Notes: generated by a model not told the origin, from the sequence alone. A stretch of DNA of 64,000 nt from Cervus elaphus (GCF_910594005.1 NC_057847.1:53210001-53274000); one strand, 5' to 3'; shown: positions 22,536 through 33,604, numbered from the stretch's first letter. Translations and numbers: made by a program.

Positions 22536-25500
22536 CCATGCCTGTCGGTTGTAGGAGTGTCGATATATTGGCAGTCATATTTAATCAAGTAAGCATTTGC
22601 AGGGGATACTGGGGTTGGGGACATTTGAAGCCTCCTTTAGGATAGACAGTGAAGTTGGCTCCCTCATGTGCACGTGAATTGATGTTGAGAATGGGTTGAA
22701 AGCTCAGTTGAGTCTTTTGACCTGTGTGACCCTAAGCAGAATCTCACTATGTTAGAGAAAGAATCCTACCAACTCTCATTCTGAGATACAGGGACAGAGC
22801 TGCACAGCTCTACCTCAATCTATTTGTCAAATTATTTGTTAAGAACAGTTGAGTCATGGAAAACAAGATCACCTCTTAATATGAAGTGGAACATTTCCCA
22901 ATTTCTATCATGGTTGCAAGGTGTGCTCATAAAGTGGTTTATTACACTTTGACTGTCTCTGTGTTTCTTCCTATCAGAAAGCATGGCTTTTGTTACTAGC
23001 TATGGATTGCATGCAATGGAAGGTATGGTTGATTGCGTTCAAGAATGAATGATGCCTCCAACTGAGGGATCCTTAGCAGACAGAGATCGGATCACATGAA
23101 AAGGCTAATTTTCAAACAACTCTGACTAATGAAAACTGCAATTTCATATGATTCAACTTAATATTTTAGGTGTCCTTCCACATTGAACTGTGTAGCAAAA
23201 AAAGAGACTTTATATAAATAACTAGTAGATTTAAAAAGAAAATCGTGCTATCTTAACTTTTAGAGACAGAGGTCATTTAATGCTAGGTCACAATTGCCAG
23301 ACCAACATTTTTATCTTCTGGTTACTTATATCCTTTAGTTTAGATTCCTGAAGCCCTTCCTGGCATTGATTCTCTGAGTTTATGAGGCCAACGCTTATAT
23401 TTGGTGAATACTTGTAAAGGCCTGCTCGCCAACCTTATCCCCAAGGGAGGGAATAAGGTCAATTCTATGTGTCAGTAGCAGTGAAAGTGTTCTCCTTCAT
23501 ACCAAATCTTCTATTTTTCTTTGTGACTTTCCTAGTGTTGCTCCCCACTTGAAGGACCAGTCTTACAATTTACTTCTAACTGAAAAGCTTTTCAATAATA
23601 GATTCCCCTGTGAAGCTCCCCACAGCTCTTAAAATGAGGGAAGAGAGCCAAACCTCAAAGCTCGAAGCTGACTACTTGCTGAGGTGGTATATTTTGGGAA
23701 GGGATTATTATGTGTCAATAACTCTTACACTATGGTTTGTGTGGTATGAAACATTCAACAGATGTAAATTAGTAATAGCAATGTGATAATGACTATAATT
23801 CTTTGGTCTTGTATTTCTATTACTTAAATAGTATTAACTGAAGCAAATATGCTTTCTCTCATACCTTAGAAGTGTAAAATATTTAATAACATGTGCTTCA
23901 AGACACCACAGTGTCTTTGGTCTCTAGTGTCCAAGAGACAAAGCCTCTAAGAAGTAAAGTCTTGTGCGTCGTGGTGAGGTTCTAAATCTTAACATTGGGA
24001 GTGTGGGGATTTTACTTGCTATTTGAAACACCATAATCTGATACTAATATTTCTGACTCTAGAAAACCAGGGTATACAAAACGATGTGGGGATTGGAGTG
24101 AAAGAGATTGTCTTTCTCAGTGGTATCCTACATGGCTTACAGGAGGGTGTGAATTCGTGATATCTAAGAACAGAGGGCTGCTGACTAACATCAGTTCTGT
24201 CTTTAAGGAAGTCTGGGCTCTGCATGATGTTTGGGCTGAGAAACAAAACAATTTCTCTATTTTCCCAAATAGTTTACCCCTCCCTAATTATAGCCCTCAG
24301 ACAAATGTTTTGTTACCATCAGAAAGCAGGCAAAGCAGGAAGGAAATAATCAGGCATTTTCACTTAGAACATTGAACATTAATACCATCTTTCCTCTTGC
24401 TAACAGACCTTTCAATTTTACTTCTTACATGTTTTAAGTGTGATCAATTTTACCTTTCAAGATATTACTCCTCATCCATAAAATTACACAAAAATTGCCA
24501 TAAACAAGCTGACTAAAAAGGAACAATCGTTGTAAATTAAAAAAAAAAACCCTTCATGTTTATAGAAATAATAAAGCCCATGCAGTACTTCTTTTAAAGA
24601 TCTTGCTCTAAACAAACTGAATTATTCATGCATAGAATTGAACAGCATTAGAACACCTGTTTTCAATCATGCATAATGTAAAATCACTCATTACCTCACA
24701 AGAGCCTCTACATCTCCAGCAATCAAATGGCATTGAAACAGCAAAACAGGTGCCTGGCAGGTGGATCCAAGCAGATGTTTTGGGCTTGCATGCCTTTTCT
24801 TGTACAGGTGTGATGATCTTGTTTTCAACTGCATAATTGCTATTTAAATAGGTAATATTTAATTCTTATGTACTTTAATATTTATTTTTGCTTCTCCAAT
24901 TCCTCTCCCACTTTGCTACTGCCTGGGCCTGAGCTGGATTTGAAAGCTTTTAGAACCCTGTAAGGTGGAGAGATGCCAGTTGAAGGTGCAATTCTACTGT
25001 CCTAGGCTTTTATGATGAAGGGACCCTCCGTGAAAAGTAGCTTCTGGTGAGCTTGTGGAATTTCAGCAGTGTGGCTAACAACTGAATAGGAAAGAAAAAG
25101 TTACTTTCCCTTGTTAGGTATAATCCAAAAGTCATATTTAACCATTTCTTCCTTGCATACCATGAATTTTAAATGAAGTCAATGCAAACGATGAGTGCAA
25201 ATCAGAAAGAGAACATCTTTCTTCAGCTGCTTATACACAATTTATTGAACTTCTGCAAAAAGAACTCTGTGTGTATCTTCCTTGTGAGGCATCAAAATGC
25301 ATTTGCTTAAGCATGTTTTACTAAAACATCTTTAAGTCTCAGCTGGAAATAGGGTTTTCACTTCATACTAGATTTATCCAATACAAATTCATCCAAGCGG
25401 AATAAGTAATGCAGCCTTCAACAGGGGGTGTCGCAGCACCTTATTTCCCTGTCTGTCCGTATCATTCTTTCTTTCTTTCTTTTTTTTAATAATCAACAAA

Positions 25501-26021
25501 TTTAGCATCAGTGAAAAGTGCTATACTGAAAGCTTCAAAGAGAGAAAACTTTATTTTTGAGAACAGGTGCAGCATGAATTTCTATGGTGTCCCATCAATG
25601 CTGTCATTCTTTGTAAATCTTTGTGTCTGTTTTAGCCATCGGTTTACAGTGAGTTAGGCTAACAGAGTAGAATTGCAAGTTCATTCTGCCGACATAGTTG
25701 GAGGTTTGGGCACCCATATATTTCTCACAAACACATAAAAACGTATGAATCTTTGACATGTTACACTATATAATCTATTTGGGGGGTAACCTATGCAAAA
25801 ATGTTCAAATATTTCTATGTAAAGAGAACAATGGTTTCAGTCATCCAAATATTGTGTTAACCCCATTCAAGTATGTAGATATTTCTAAGAATCTGGGTAT
25901 GTGGAATCATTCATGTGGACCAAAGACCCAGAGATCTGGGTCTCTCTCCTTTCTCTCCCCCTTTCCAAGATGTTTGTCTCTGTGCAGATATGGCCATGAT
26001 ATTAGTTACCCATATAGTTCT
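22536..26021. other. AT-rich DNA without genes
   Basis: No gene or assigned repeat in 3.4 kb apart from the unassigned sequence at 23603-23799, described separately. Confidence 0.5.
23603..23799 (-). repeat. Unassigned dispersed sequence, copy A
   Basis: Its complement aligns end to end with 31653-31850 at roughly 80% identity by eye, sharing blocks such as CATTGCTATTACTAATTT, GGCTCTCTT with CTCATTTTAAGAGCT, and GAGCTTCACAGGGGAA. I do not recognise the family. It could be an uncatalogued or merely unfamiliar old repeat. Confidence 0.6.
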
Positions 26022-26143
26022 CTTTCCTGGAGAAGGGAATGACTACCTGTTGCAGTATTCTTGCCTGGAGAATTCGACGGACAGAGGAGCCTGGCAAGCT
26101 ATCGTCCATGGGGTTGCAAAGAGTCAGACATGACTGAGCAACT
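26022..26143 (+). mobile_element. Bov-A SINE monomer, 5' truncated
   Basis: TCCTGGAGAAGGGAATGACT, GCAGTATTCTTGCCTGGAGA, GGAGCCTGGCAAGC and GGGGTTGCAAAGAGTCAGAC to ACTGAGCAACTAACAC follow the Bov-A unit without a tRNA head. A possible short target duplication AGTTCT(CT)TTC flanks it. Confidence 0.85.
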
Positions 26144-26230
26144 AACACAAACAGAGTTCTTTCAAATGAAAATATCCTAAAATGAATGAAGAAATAATCA
26201 TATTGTAGCTATTTTACCACTTAAAGTGTT

Positions 26231-26432
26231 GTTTTTGTTTAGTCTCTAAGTTGTATTTGACTCTGTAGCTCACCAGTATCCTCTGTCCATGGGATTTCCC
26301 AGGGTTGGGATTTCCCAAGAATACTGGAGCAGGTTACCATTTCCTTCTCCAGGGGATCTTCCTGACCCAAGGATTAAACTCACCTCTTCTGCATTGCAGG
26401 CAGATTCTTTACCGCTGAGCCACCTGGGAAGC
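26231..26432 (-). mobile_element. Bov-tA SINE, minus strand, with target duplication
   Basis: The complement of a Bov-tA runs from its 3' end at 26231 to the head at 26432 (CCGCTGAGCCACCTGGGAAG). It is bounded by the perfect 14-bp duplication CCACTTAAAGTGTT at 26217-26230 and 26433-26446. It is older than its neighbours, with a scrambled segment around CCCAGGGTTGGGATTTCCC. Confidence 0.93.
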
Positions 26433-26552
26433 CCACTTAAAGTGTTAATATTACTTAAACTAAGGTAATGGATTTTTGAAGCCAGATCACAAAGCTAACT
26501 CATAGGTCTTGTCTTTTCACCTAAGCATTACTGAATTATACATACATACACA

Positions 26553-26556
26553 TAAT

Positions 26557-26590
<34 letters not shown>

Positions 26591-26935
26591 ATATTACACT
26601 GTGCTATACAATAGGTTCTTTTTGGTTATCAGTTTGATATATAGTAGTGTGTATGTATTAATCCCAAATTCCTTATTTTCCCATCCTATTCCTCTTTAGT
26701 AACCATAACTTTGTTTTCTATGTCTGTGAGTCTATTTATGTTTTGTAAATAAGTTAATTTGTATCATTTTTTTTTTTTTTTTAGATTCCACATGAGTGAT
26801 ATCATATGCTGTTTGTGTTTCTCTAACTTATTTACCTTAGCAATGATAATCTCAAAGTCCATCCATGTTTCTGCAAATGGCATTATTTCATTCTTTTTTT
26901 TAATGGCTGGATAATATTCCATTACACACACAAAC
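26553..26935 (-). mobile_element. L1 LINE 3' end, minus strand
   Basis: The plus strand reads as the complement of a ruminant L1 3' end: an internal (TA)n tract (26553-26592), GTGCTATACAATAGGTTCTT, ATATAGTAGTGTGTATGTAT, TTAATCCCAAATTCC, GATTCCACATGAGTGATATC, AAAGTCCATCCATGTTTCTG and ATGGCTGGATAATATTCCAT. The last blocks are the complement of the ORF2 end (the MEYY peptide region). It is 5' truncated after about 380 bp and followed by a short (AC)n. Confidence 0.88.
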
Positions 26936-26945
26936 ACACACAGGC

Positions 26946-27654
26946 ATATAACATGCTCTTTAAGGGATGAAATATTTTAAATCGATAATTATACTGTATT
27001 GACTGGAAACATATGAACAAACAAACAAAACATTTAATGCATTACTAATGAATTGTTTCATTTCTAAAGAAAGTAATGCCCTGGAATCTATTCAAAGATA
27101 GTAAGGGTTGTAGTCAGAGAAGCTCCCACAAAATTCCTAGACTTCAAGGATTAGAAAGCAATTTCCATTCTTCACTAATCACTGTTTCCAGCAGAGCTTG
27201 ACAAATTATCTTGTGCAGTAACTGCCTGTCTGATATAATTCCTTTCCTACTGGTCTGCTTTCAGGAGTCTCAAGGACACCCTTCCTCCACTGTGGTGGAA
27301 AAGGACAGGAGAAAGAAATATTCAAATGTTTAGTAAGAAGTTATGGAAAACTGATATAAACCTCACTTGCTTAGAAGGCAACCAATGTCCAAGCAAGTCT
27401 TAGCTCAGAAAACTAGACAAATTTCTTTTTTCTAGAAAATAATATACACAGAACATTGATGAGGATGCAACAAATAGGTGCAGAACTATTTGAAGAAAAC
27501 TATTTAAATCTCTAGCTTAATTTTACACTCCAAAGCCAAAACATCTCAACATATTACATAAAAAATAGTATTTCCTGGGATCCAAGCACCAAGAGGTCCG
27601 TTCCCAAAGAAGATCTTTGTTAACCTCACAATCTTAATTTTATTAGAACTCTGC
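26946..27654. other. No gene seen
   Basis: Unique-looking AT-rich DNA without coding or repeat signal. Confidence 0.45.
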
Positions 27655-27682
27655 TACCAAGTAAAATTTCCTTTAAAATTGA

Positions 27683-27789
27683 CACCTCTGAAGGAGGGCA
27701 TGGAAACCCACTCCAGTATTCTTGCCTGGGGGGCAGGCTACAGTCCTTGGGGTCGCAAAGAGTCGGACCCGACTGAGTGACTAAGCATA
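27683..27789 (+). mobile_element. Bov-A SINE, truncated, with 28-bp target duplication
   Basis: A 107-bp insertion (GAAGGAGGGCATGGAAACCC, ACTCCAGTATTCTTGCCTGG, CTACAGTCCTTGGGGTCGCA, GACTGAGTGACTAAGCA). A 28-bp sequence beginning TACCAAGTAAA flanks it at 27655-27682 and 27790-27817 with a single mismatch. An internal deletion removes part of the core. Confidence 0.93.
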
Positions 27790-27951
27790 TACCAAGTAAA
27801 GTTTCCTTTAAAATTGATAATAAAAGGCCTAAAACATTTTAAAACAAAACTTATTAAATATGGAAGTTGTTTTAAAATGATATTAAAAAGTATTTCATAA
27901 TTGAGTATATTTTGGAGGAAGTAAAAATTGATGGTAACCATGGGACTGATG

Positions 27952-28148
27952 AGATTGCCATGTGGTGCTAGTGGTAAAGAATCTGCCTGCTAATGCAGGG
28001 GACACAAGAAGCATGGATCCTTGGGTTGGGACGGTCCTCTGGAGTAGGATAACAACCCACTCCAGTATTCTTGACTGGAAAATTCTGTGGACAGGGGATC
28101 CTGGTGGGGCTACAGTCCATGGGGTTGCCAAGAATTGGACATGACTAT
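27952..28148 (+). mobile_element. Bov-tA SINE (CTAGTGGTAAAG head variant)
   Basis: Head TGGTGCTAGTGGTAAAGAAT, then GCATGGATCCTTGGGTTGGG, core CCCACTCCAGTATTCTTGAC and 3' end GGGGTTGCCAAGAATTGGAC. The head variant is also seen at 62514. It abuts another Bov-tA. Confidence 0.88.
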
Positions 28149-28354
28149 ACTTCCCCGGTGGCTCAGACAGTAAAGCGTCTGCCTACAATGCGGGAGACCT
28201 GGGTTCAATCCCTGGGTTGGGAAGATCCTCTGGAGAAGGAAATGGCAACCCACTCCAGTACTCTTGCCTGGAAAATCCCATGGATGGAGGAGCTTGGTAG
28301 GCTACAGTCCATGGGGTTGCAAAGAGTCGGACACGACTGAGCGACTTCACTTCA
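28149..28354 (+). mobile_element. Bov-tA SINE, full length
   Basis: ACTTCCCCGGTGGCTCAGAC, AATGCGGGAGACCTGGGTTC, AATCCCTGGGTTGGGAAGAT, CCACTCCAGTACTCTTGCCT and GGGGTTGCAAAGAGTCGGAC to GAGCGACTTCACTTC. It directly follows the previous SINE in the same orientation, which could mean insertion into that SINE's tail. An (AC)n stretch follows at 28362-28384. Confidence 0.93.
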
Positions 28355-28384
28355 AGCACAGTACACACATCACACACACACACA

Positions 28385-29242
28385 TTGGTTTGATAATATG
28401 TAACCTGGTTACCTTCCCTGAAGCCCCAGAAGCCATAGAGAATCTTCTGTCCTTATGACAACTGCAACACTGCGCTGGTTTCCCACATCTTTCACTTGTA
28501 ATTCCGTGTAGGGTCCATGAGTTTTCCAAAGTTGATACTCCTCTCTGTTTAAGGCTCTGAGGATAAATTTCCACAGGGCCTCTGGCTTCATTAATTATTT
28601 CACCTCCACATTTTTCACTTCTAACTGTCTTTCCCATGACTCAACTTTCCCCAAAGCAGTACCAACTTTAGGTGTTTTATCTTTCTTGGCATACAATGAA
28701 TATCTACAAAGTTGTAGTGCTGGAACTGAATAATTATACAATTAAAATTAAAAAACTGTGTACAATACTACAGTTTTTCAGTATCTCATAGATACATGCT
28801 CATGGCCTTTTCTACATTATTCATATAAAAATATCTAGAACCTAACCAAGATCAATATTTTTCTGCAATGTTTTTTTATTTTCATAAGCATTATTTCTCA
28901 ACATTCATTTTCTTAAAAGCTAGTTTTAGAAGCTTTAAGGCCCAACCGAGTCATTTCAACTTTTGAGGGAACTTTGTTTTCCTCACAAAACAAAGCTAGG
29001 GGACCTGCAAAAACTTGTCTATAAACTGGAAAAAAAAACACTCCAGGTCACATATTTTCAGCATCTTCTAAAAATTAATGGTCAAGGACAGCACGTCAAG
29101 TCAACTGAAATTATAACTAATGTATAAAGTTAAATGCATACTAACTATAGTATTTGGCTACCTAGGCCCATCCCTTCAAGATTCTAATTCCTGTCCAGTT
29201 CACTAAATGGGTCATTCTCTTCCCCATCCCCTATTTCTACTA
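28385..29242. other. No gene seen
   Basis: AT-rich DNA; the short open frames here show no familiar motif. Confidence 0.45.
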
Positions 29243-29668
29243 TCAGTTCAGTTCAGTTTAGTGGCTCAGTTGTGTCCGACTCTTGCGACCCCATGAACTG
29301 CAGCACTCCAGGACTCCCTGTCCATCACCAACTCCTGGAGTTCACCCAAATTCATGTCCATTGAGTCAGTGATGCCATTCAACCATCTCATCTTCTGTCA
29401 TCCCCTTCTCCTGCCTTCAATCTTTCCCAGCATCAGGGTCTTTTCAAATGAGTCAGCTCTTCGCATCAGGTGGCCAAAGTATTGGAGTGTCAGCTTCAAC
29501 ATCAGTCCTTCCAATGAACACCCAGGACTGATCTCCTTTAGGATGGACCGGTTGGATCTCCTTGCAGTCCAGGGGATTCTCAACAGTCTTCTCCAACACC
29601 ACAGTTAAAAAACATCAATTCTTTGGTGCTCAGCTTTCTTTATAGTCCAACTCTCACATCCATACATG

Positions 29669-29688
29669 CTGCTGCTGCTGCTGCTGCT
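29669..29688 (+). repeat. (GCT)n microsatellite at Bov-A2 end
   Basis: Six GCT units followed by GCTAA. This is the (AGC)n tail of the minus-strand Bov-A2 and is the kind of trinucleotide tract that varies in length between individuals. Confidence 0.85.
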
Positions 29689-29949
29689 AAGTCGCTTCAG
29701 TCCTGTCTGACTCTGTGCGACCCCATAGATGGCAGCCCACCAGACTCCCCCATCCCTGGGATTCTCCAGGCAAGAATACTGGAGTGGGTTGCCATTTCCT
29801 TCTCCAATGCATGAAAGTAGAAAGTGAAAGTGAAGTCGCTCAGTCGTGTCCGACTCTTAGCGACCCCACGGACTGCAGCCTACCAGGCTCCTCCATCACT
29901 GGTATTTTCCAGGCAAGAGTACTGGAGTGGGGTGCCATTGCCTTCTCCA
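29669..29949 (-). mobile_element. Bov-A2 SINE inserted in BovB
   Basis: A Bov-A dimer in minus orientation. It starts with (GCT)n at 29669, the complement of the Bov-A2 (AGC)n tail, then AAGTCGCTTCAGTCCTGTCT, the first unit to CCATTTCCTTCTCCAATGCA, and the second unit GTGAAGTCGCTCAGTCGTGT to CCATTGCCTTCTCCA. The perfect 14-bp target duplication CACATCCATACATG lies at 29655-29668 and 29950-29963. It cuts the BovB C-terminal frame. Confidence 0.96.
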
Positions 29950-30124
29950 CACATCCATACATGACTACTAGAAAAACCATAGCCATGACTAGATGGACCT
30001 TTGTTGGCAAAGTAATGTCTCTGCTTTTCAATATGCTATCTAAGTTGGTCATAACTTTCCTTCCAAGGAGGAAGCGTCCTTTAATTTCATGGCTGTAGTC
30101 ACCACCTGCAGTGATTTTGGAACC

Positions 30125-31519
30125 CTAAAAAATAAAGTCAGCCACTGTTTCCACTGTCTCCCCATCTATTTCCCATGAAGTGAAGGGACCAGATGCCATG
30201 ATCTTAGTTTTCTGAATGTTGAGCTTTAACCCAACTTTTTCATTCTCCTCTTTCACCAAGAGTCTCTTTAGTTCTTCTTCACTTTTTGCCATAAGGTTGG
30301 TGTCATCTGCATATCTGAGGTTATTGATATTTCTCCTGGCCATCTTGATTCCAGCTTGTGCTTCCTCCAGGCCAGTGTTTCTCATGATGTACTCTGCATA
30401 TAAGTTAAATAAGCAGGGTGACAATATACAGCCTTGACATACTCCTTTTCCTATTTGGAACCAGTCTGTTGTTCCATGTCCAGTTCTAACAGTTGCTTCC
30501 TGACCTGCATATAGGTTTCTCAAGAGGCAGGTCAGGTGGTCTGGCATTCTCATCTCTTTCAGAATTTTCCACAGTTTATTGTGATCCACACAGTCGAAGG
30601 CTTTGGCATAGTCAATAAAGCAGAAATAGATGTTTTTCTGGAACTCTCTCACTTTTTTGATGATCCAGCGGATATTGGCAATTTGATCTCTGGTTCCCCT
30701 GCCTTTTCTAAAACCAGCTTGAACATCTGGAAGTTCACTGTTCAAGTATTGTTGAAGCCTGGCTTGGAGAATTTTGAGCATTACTTTACTAGTGTGTGAG
30801 ATGAGTGCAATTGTGCAGTAGTTTGAATATTCTTTGGCATTGCCTTTCTTTGGGATTGGAATGAAAATTGACCTTTTCCAGTCCTGTGGCCACTGCTGAG
30901 TTTTCCAAATTTGCTGACATATTGAGTGCAGCACTTTCACAGCATCATCTTTTAGGATTTGAAATAGCTCAACTGGAATTCCATCACCTCCACTAGCTTT
31001 GTTTGTAGTGATGCTTCCTAAGGCCCAGTTGACTTCACATTCCAGGATGTCTGGCTCTAGCTGAGTGATCACACCATCGTGATTATCTGAGTCGTGAAGA
31101 TCTTTTTTGTACAGTTCTTCTGTGTATTCTTGCCACCTCTTCTTAATATCATCTGCTTCTGTTTGGTCCATACCATTTCTGTCCTTTATTGAGACCATCT
31201 TTGCATGAAACATTCCCTTGGTATCTCTAATTTTCTTGAAGAGATCTCTAGTTTTTCTCATTCTATTGTTTTCCTCTATTTTTTGGTATTGCTCACTGAG
31301 GAAGGCTTTCTTATCTCTCCTTGCTATTCTTTGGAACTCTGCATTCAAATAGGTATATCTTTCCTTTTCTCCCTTGCTTTTCACTTTTCTTTTCACAGCT
31401 ATTTGTAATGCCTCCTCAGACAGCCATTTTGCTTTTTTGCATTTCTTTTTCTTGGGAATTGTCTTGATCCCTGTCTCCTGTACAATGTCACGATTCTCCA
31501 TCAATAGTTCCTCAGGCAC
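30125..31519 (-). pseudogene. BovB reverse transcriptase, 464-codon open frame
   Basis: The longest open frame in the window. Residues 1-110 are the basic linker (KKCKKAKWLSEEALQIAVKR, LNAEFQRIARRDKKAFLS). From about residue 175 the RT follows: SGGDGIPVELFQ, QIWKTQQWPQDWKRSIFIPI, DVQAGFRKGRGTRDQIANIR, motif A CFIDYAKAFDCVDHNKLW (30593-30619 complement), GVCQGCILSPCLFNLYAEY, and motif C YADD (30302-30313 complement). It ends at DFIF followed by TAG where related copies have a Leu codon; beyond the stop the same frame continues as GSKIT. A full BovB protein is roughly twice this length and includes the endonuclease, which is absent here. The RT core looks intact, but the protein lacks both ends. 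Confidence 0.85.
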
Positions 31520-31652
31520 TCTATCAGATCTAGTCCCTTAAATCTGTTTCTCACTTCCACTATATAATCATAAGGGATTTGATTTAGGTCATACATGAAT
31601 GGTTTAGTGGTTTTCCCCACTTTCTTCAATTTCTATTATCCCTGGATGGAAT

Positions 31653-31850
31653 TACAGTCATTGACACATTGCTATTACTAATTTGCATTCAGTGACTGTT
31701 TCATATCATACAAAACATAGTATCAGAGAGTCACTGACACATGATAATCTCTTCCTAAAATAGTTGCCACTTCAGAAGTAGTCAGTTCTGAGCTTTGAAG
31801 TGTGGCTCTCTTCTCTCATTTTAAGAGCTATGGGAAGCTTCACAGGGGAA
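31653..31850 (+). repeat. Unassigned dispersed sequence, copy B
   Basis: Matches the complement of 23603-23799 across about 197 bp. It begins about 20 bp beyond the truncated 5' end of the BovB. Shared blocks include GTAGTCAG, GAGCTTTGA, CTCATTTTAAGAGCT and CTTCACAGGGGAA; homology ends at the GGGGAA. Confidence 0.6.
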
Positions 31851-32529
31851 GCTGGAAGGAGGATGCCAGTTAATTGTTTGCAGGTAGTGTGATTATTCAC
31901 AGTGGATAATTTGAATGCCAGTAATAATGGATTATTATCAGTCTCAAAACAAGTGATGTATGTTTGATAAGATCAGTGTATATCCTCTATTTTACTCACA
32001 TTAGTGGAGATTCTGTCTAAAACATTTGTATTTATTCTAGAGTAGATGGCTAACTTTGAAATGAAAAGAATGATACAAAATTTACTAAGATAGTAAAGTG
32101 TAATGTGATGATTCAAATGGGCTTGTAGGATTTTAAAATTTCTTAGAGGTGTCATTTTGAATATCAGACCGAATTCTATTATGTATGGGTAAACAAGTGG
32201 GTAAAGTGATTTTTCATTTTGTAGAATGCCATAGCTATAATTTTCTGCTTTAACATTTTAGCAAGTCATTTAATTAATATATTTTGTATTTTATATCCTC
32301 AGACTCTGTTGAAATAAATTATTCAAATTCTTACATAAAACATGTTTCTCTATGCATTTTCAGTAAATTTTGCTATAGATGAATGTGAATTTTCTGCTCA
32401 TTTTGGACATATTTGGCAACAGTCAATGAACATCGGTCCAAGGAATTAAATTTATAGGAGAAAGGCTAAGCTTTTCACCTAAAAATTTACTTCATGTTAC
32501 ATTTAATTAATATTTTTGAAATGAATAAA
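31851..32529. other. No gene seen
   Basis: AT-rich DNA with no recognisable family. Confidence 0.45.
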
Positions 32530-32625
32530 GTCAGCAAACTCCAGGAGATGGTGTAGGACAGGGAAGTCTGGTGTGCTACTGTCCATGGCATCGCAAAGAG
32601 TCGGACATAACTGAACAACAACAAA
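32530..32625 (+). mobile_element. BovB LINE 3' stub
   Basis: The last ~95 bp of BovB: CAGCAAACTCCAGGAGATGG, GACAGGGAAGTCTGG, GCATCGCAAAGAGTCGGACA and TAACTGAACAACAACAAAG. It has the (AAC)n tail type, like 13080. Confidence 0.88.
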
Positions 32626-32759
32626 GGCCAAATTAAATTTAAAATTTTAAGACTTTATATAGACAATGAAGGAATCATTATTTTGGAACATAGTATCTTG
32701 TAAAGATACTTTTCTTCAAAGTACCTTATAAAATTTCATTTAAAATCAACCATATGTTG

Positions 32760-32893
32760 GAAATTCCCTGGCAGTTCAGTGATGGTCCAGTGGTTAGGAC
32801 TCCGAAATTTCACTGGCAAGAGCATGGATTCTGTCCCTAGTAGGGAAACTATACAAGTCACATGGTAAGCCAAAAATATAAAATAAAATAAAT
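32760..32893 (+). mobile_element. CHR-type SINE
   Basis: GGAAATTCCCTGGCAGTTCA, GTCCAGTGGTTAGGACTCCG, TTTCACTGGCAAGAGCATGG, CCCTAGTAGGGAAACTATAC and an A-rich tail (AAAATATAAAATAAAATAAA). This is the tRNA-derived CHR SINE family of cetartiodactyls, distinct from Bov-tA, with a short head insertion around CAGTTCAGTGATGG. Confidence 0.85.
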
Positions 32894-33256
32894 CATACAT
32901 TATTTACCATTATTTATCATTTTAAAAAATTTTGTTGATATGAGTATCTATAACACTATTCAAAAATATATATGAATAATTTATTCTTAATGTTATTTCT
33001 TATAAAGAATTATACTATTTAAATATTCTAGACAATCTTTTCCCTGCATAAAAGACATTAAAATAACTGTATACACAACTCAAGACTATAAGAGCATTAA
33101 TTATCAGACATTCCATATATTTAAGAATTAAAAGTTATTCCATTGTTTTTGAAGTAAGGCAATGGAAGGATGGACTCCTTTTGAAATAGTGAGCATAGTA
33201 TCAAATGCTATTAAGATCAAATTAGTTAACTATATAGTTAAGTATATTTTCCTTTG
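32894..33256. other. No gene seen
   Basis: Strongly AT-rich sequence. Confidence 0.45.
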
Positions 33257-33458
33257 GAGCTTCCCTGGTGGCTCAGATGTTAAAGCATCTGCCTGCAATG
33301 CGGGAGACCTGGGTTCGATCCCTGGATCAGGAAGATCCCCTGGAGAAGGAAATGGCAACCCACTCCAGTATTCTTGCCTGGAGAATCCCATGGACGGAGA
33401 AGCCTGGTGGGCTACAGTCCATGGGGTTGCAAAGAGTCAGACACGACTGAGTGACTTA
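33257..33458 (+). mobile_element. Bov-tA SINE, full length, very young
   Basis: AGCTTCCCTGGTGGCTCAGA, AAGCATCTGCCTGCAATGCG, GGGTTCGATCCCTGGATCAG, CCACTCCAGTATTCTTGCCT, GGACGGAGAAGCCTGG and GGGGTTGCAAAGAGTCAGAC. It differs little from a consensus-like Bov-tA. Two open frames across it are SINE artefacts. Confidence 0.96.
33269..33322 (+). promoter_or_regulatory. Pol III A and B boxes in Bov-tA head
   Basis: A box TGGCTCAGATG at 33269-33279 and B box GGTTCGATCCC at 33312-33322 both fit the tRNA-type internal promoter consensus. Confidence 0.7.
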
Positions 33459-33604
33459 CGAACCTGAGGGAAGATGTTGAATCTAAATAGCAGCTCTAGT
33501 GAGGTACCAGAGGTCAAATATTAAAATCCTTTTCTTAGTAAGAGGCACTATAGCATCACCTGCAACAGTCAACAGATATGCTTGCAGAGTGCAATTGTTT
33601 TTGC

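Larger units (their letters stand above)
29243..31632 (-). mobile_element. BovB LINE, 5' truncated, best-preserved coding copy
   Basis: Minus-strand BovB from a (CTGAA)n-type 3' tail (complement CAGTTCAGTTCAG at 29243) to a truncation at about 31632 in the linker after the endonuclease. It carries linker, RT and C-terminal region and is split by a Bov-A2 at 29669-29949. Frame damage is light: one nonsense codon ends the RT frame, a 4-base deletion near 31527 shifts the 5' frame, and the SINE interrupts the C-terminal part. It is the youngest-looking BovB in the window. Confidence 0.95.

Noticed and set aside
27952..28354. Spaced repeats resembling an array
   Set aside because: These are two adjacent Bov-tA SINEs of different head types; there are no short repeats with unique spacers anywhere in the window.
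30125..31519. A 464-codon frame as a host gene
   Set aside because: Sequence, order of blocks and flanking tail identify it as the reverse transcriptase of a BovB retrotransposon; it lacks the endonuclease and ends at a nonsense codon.
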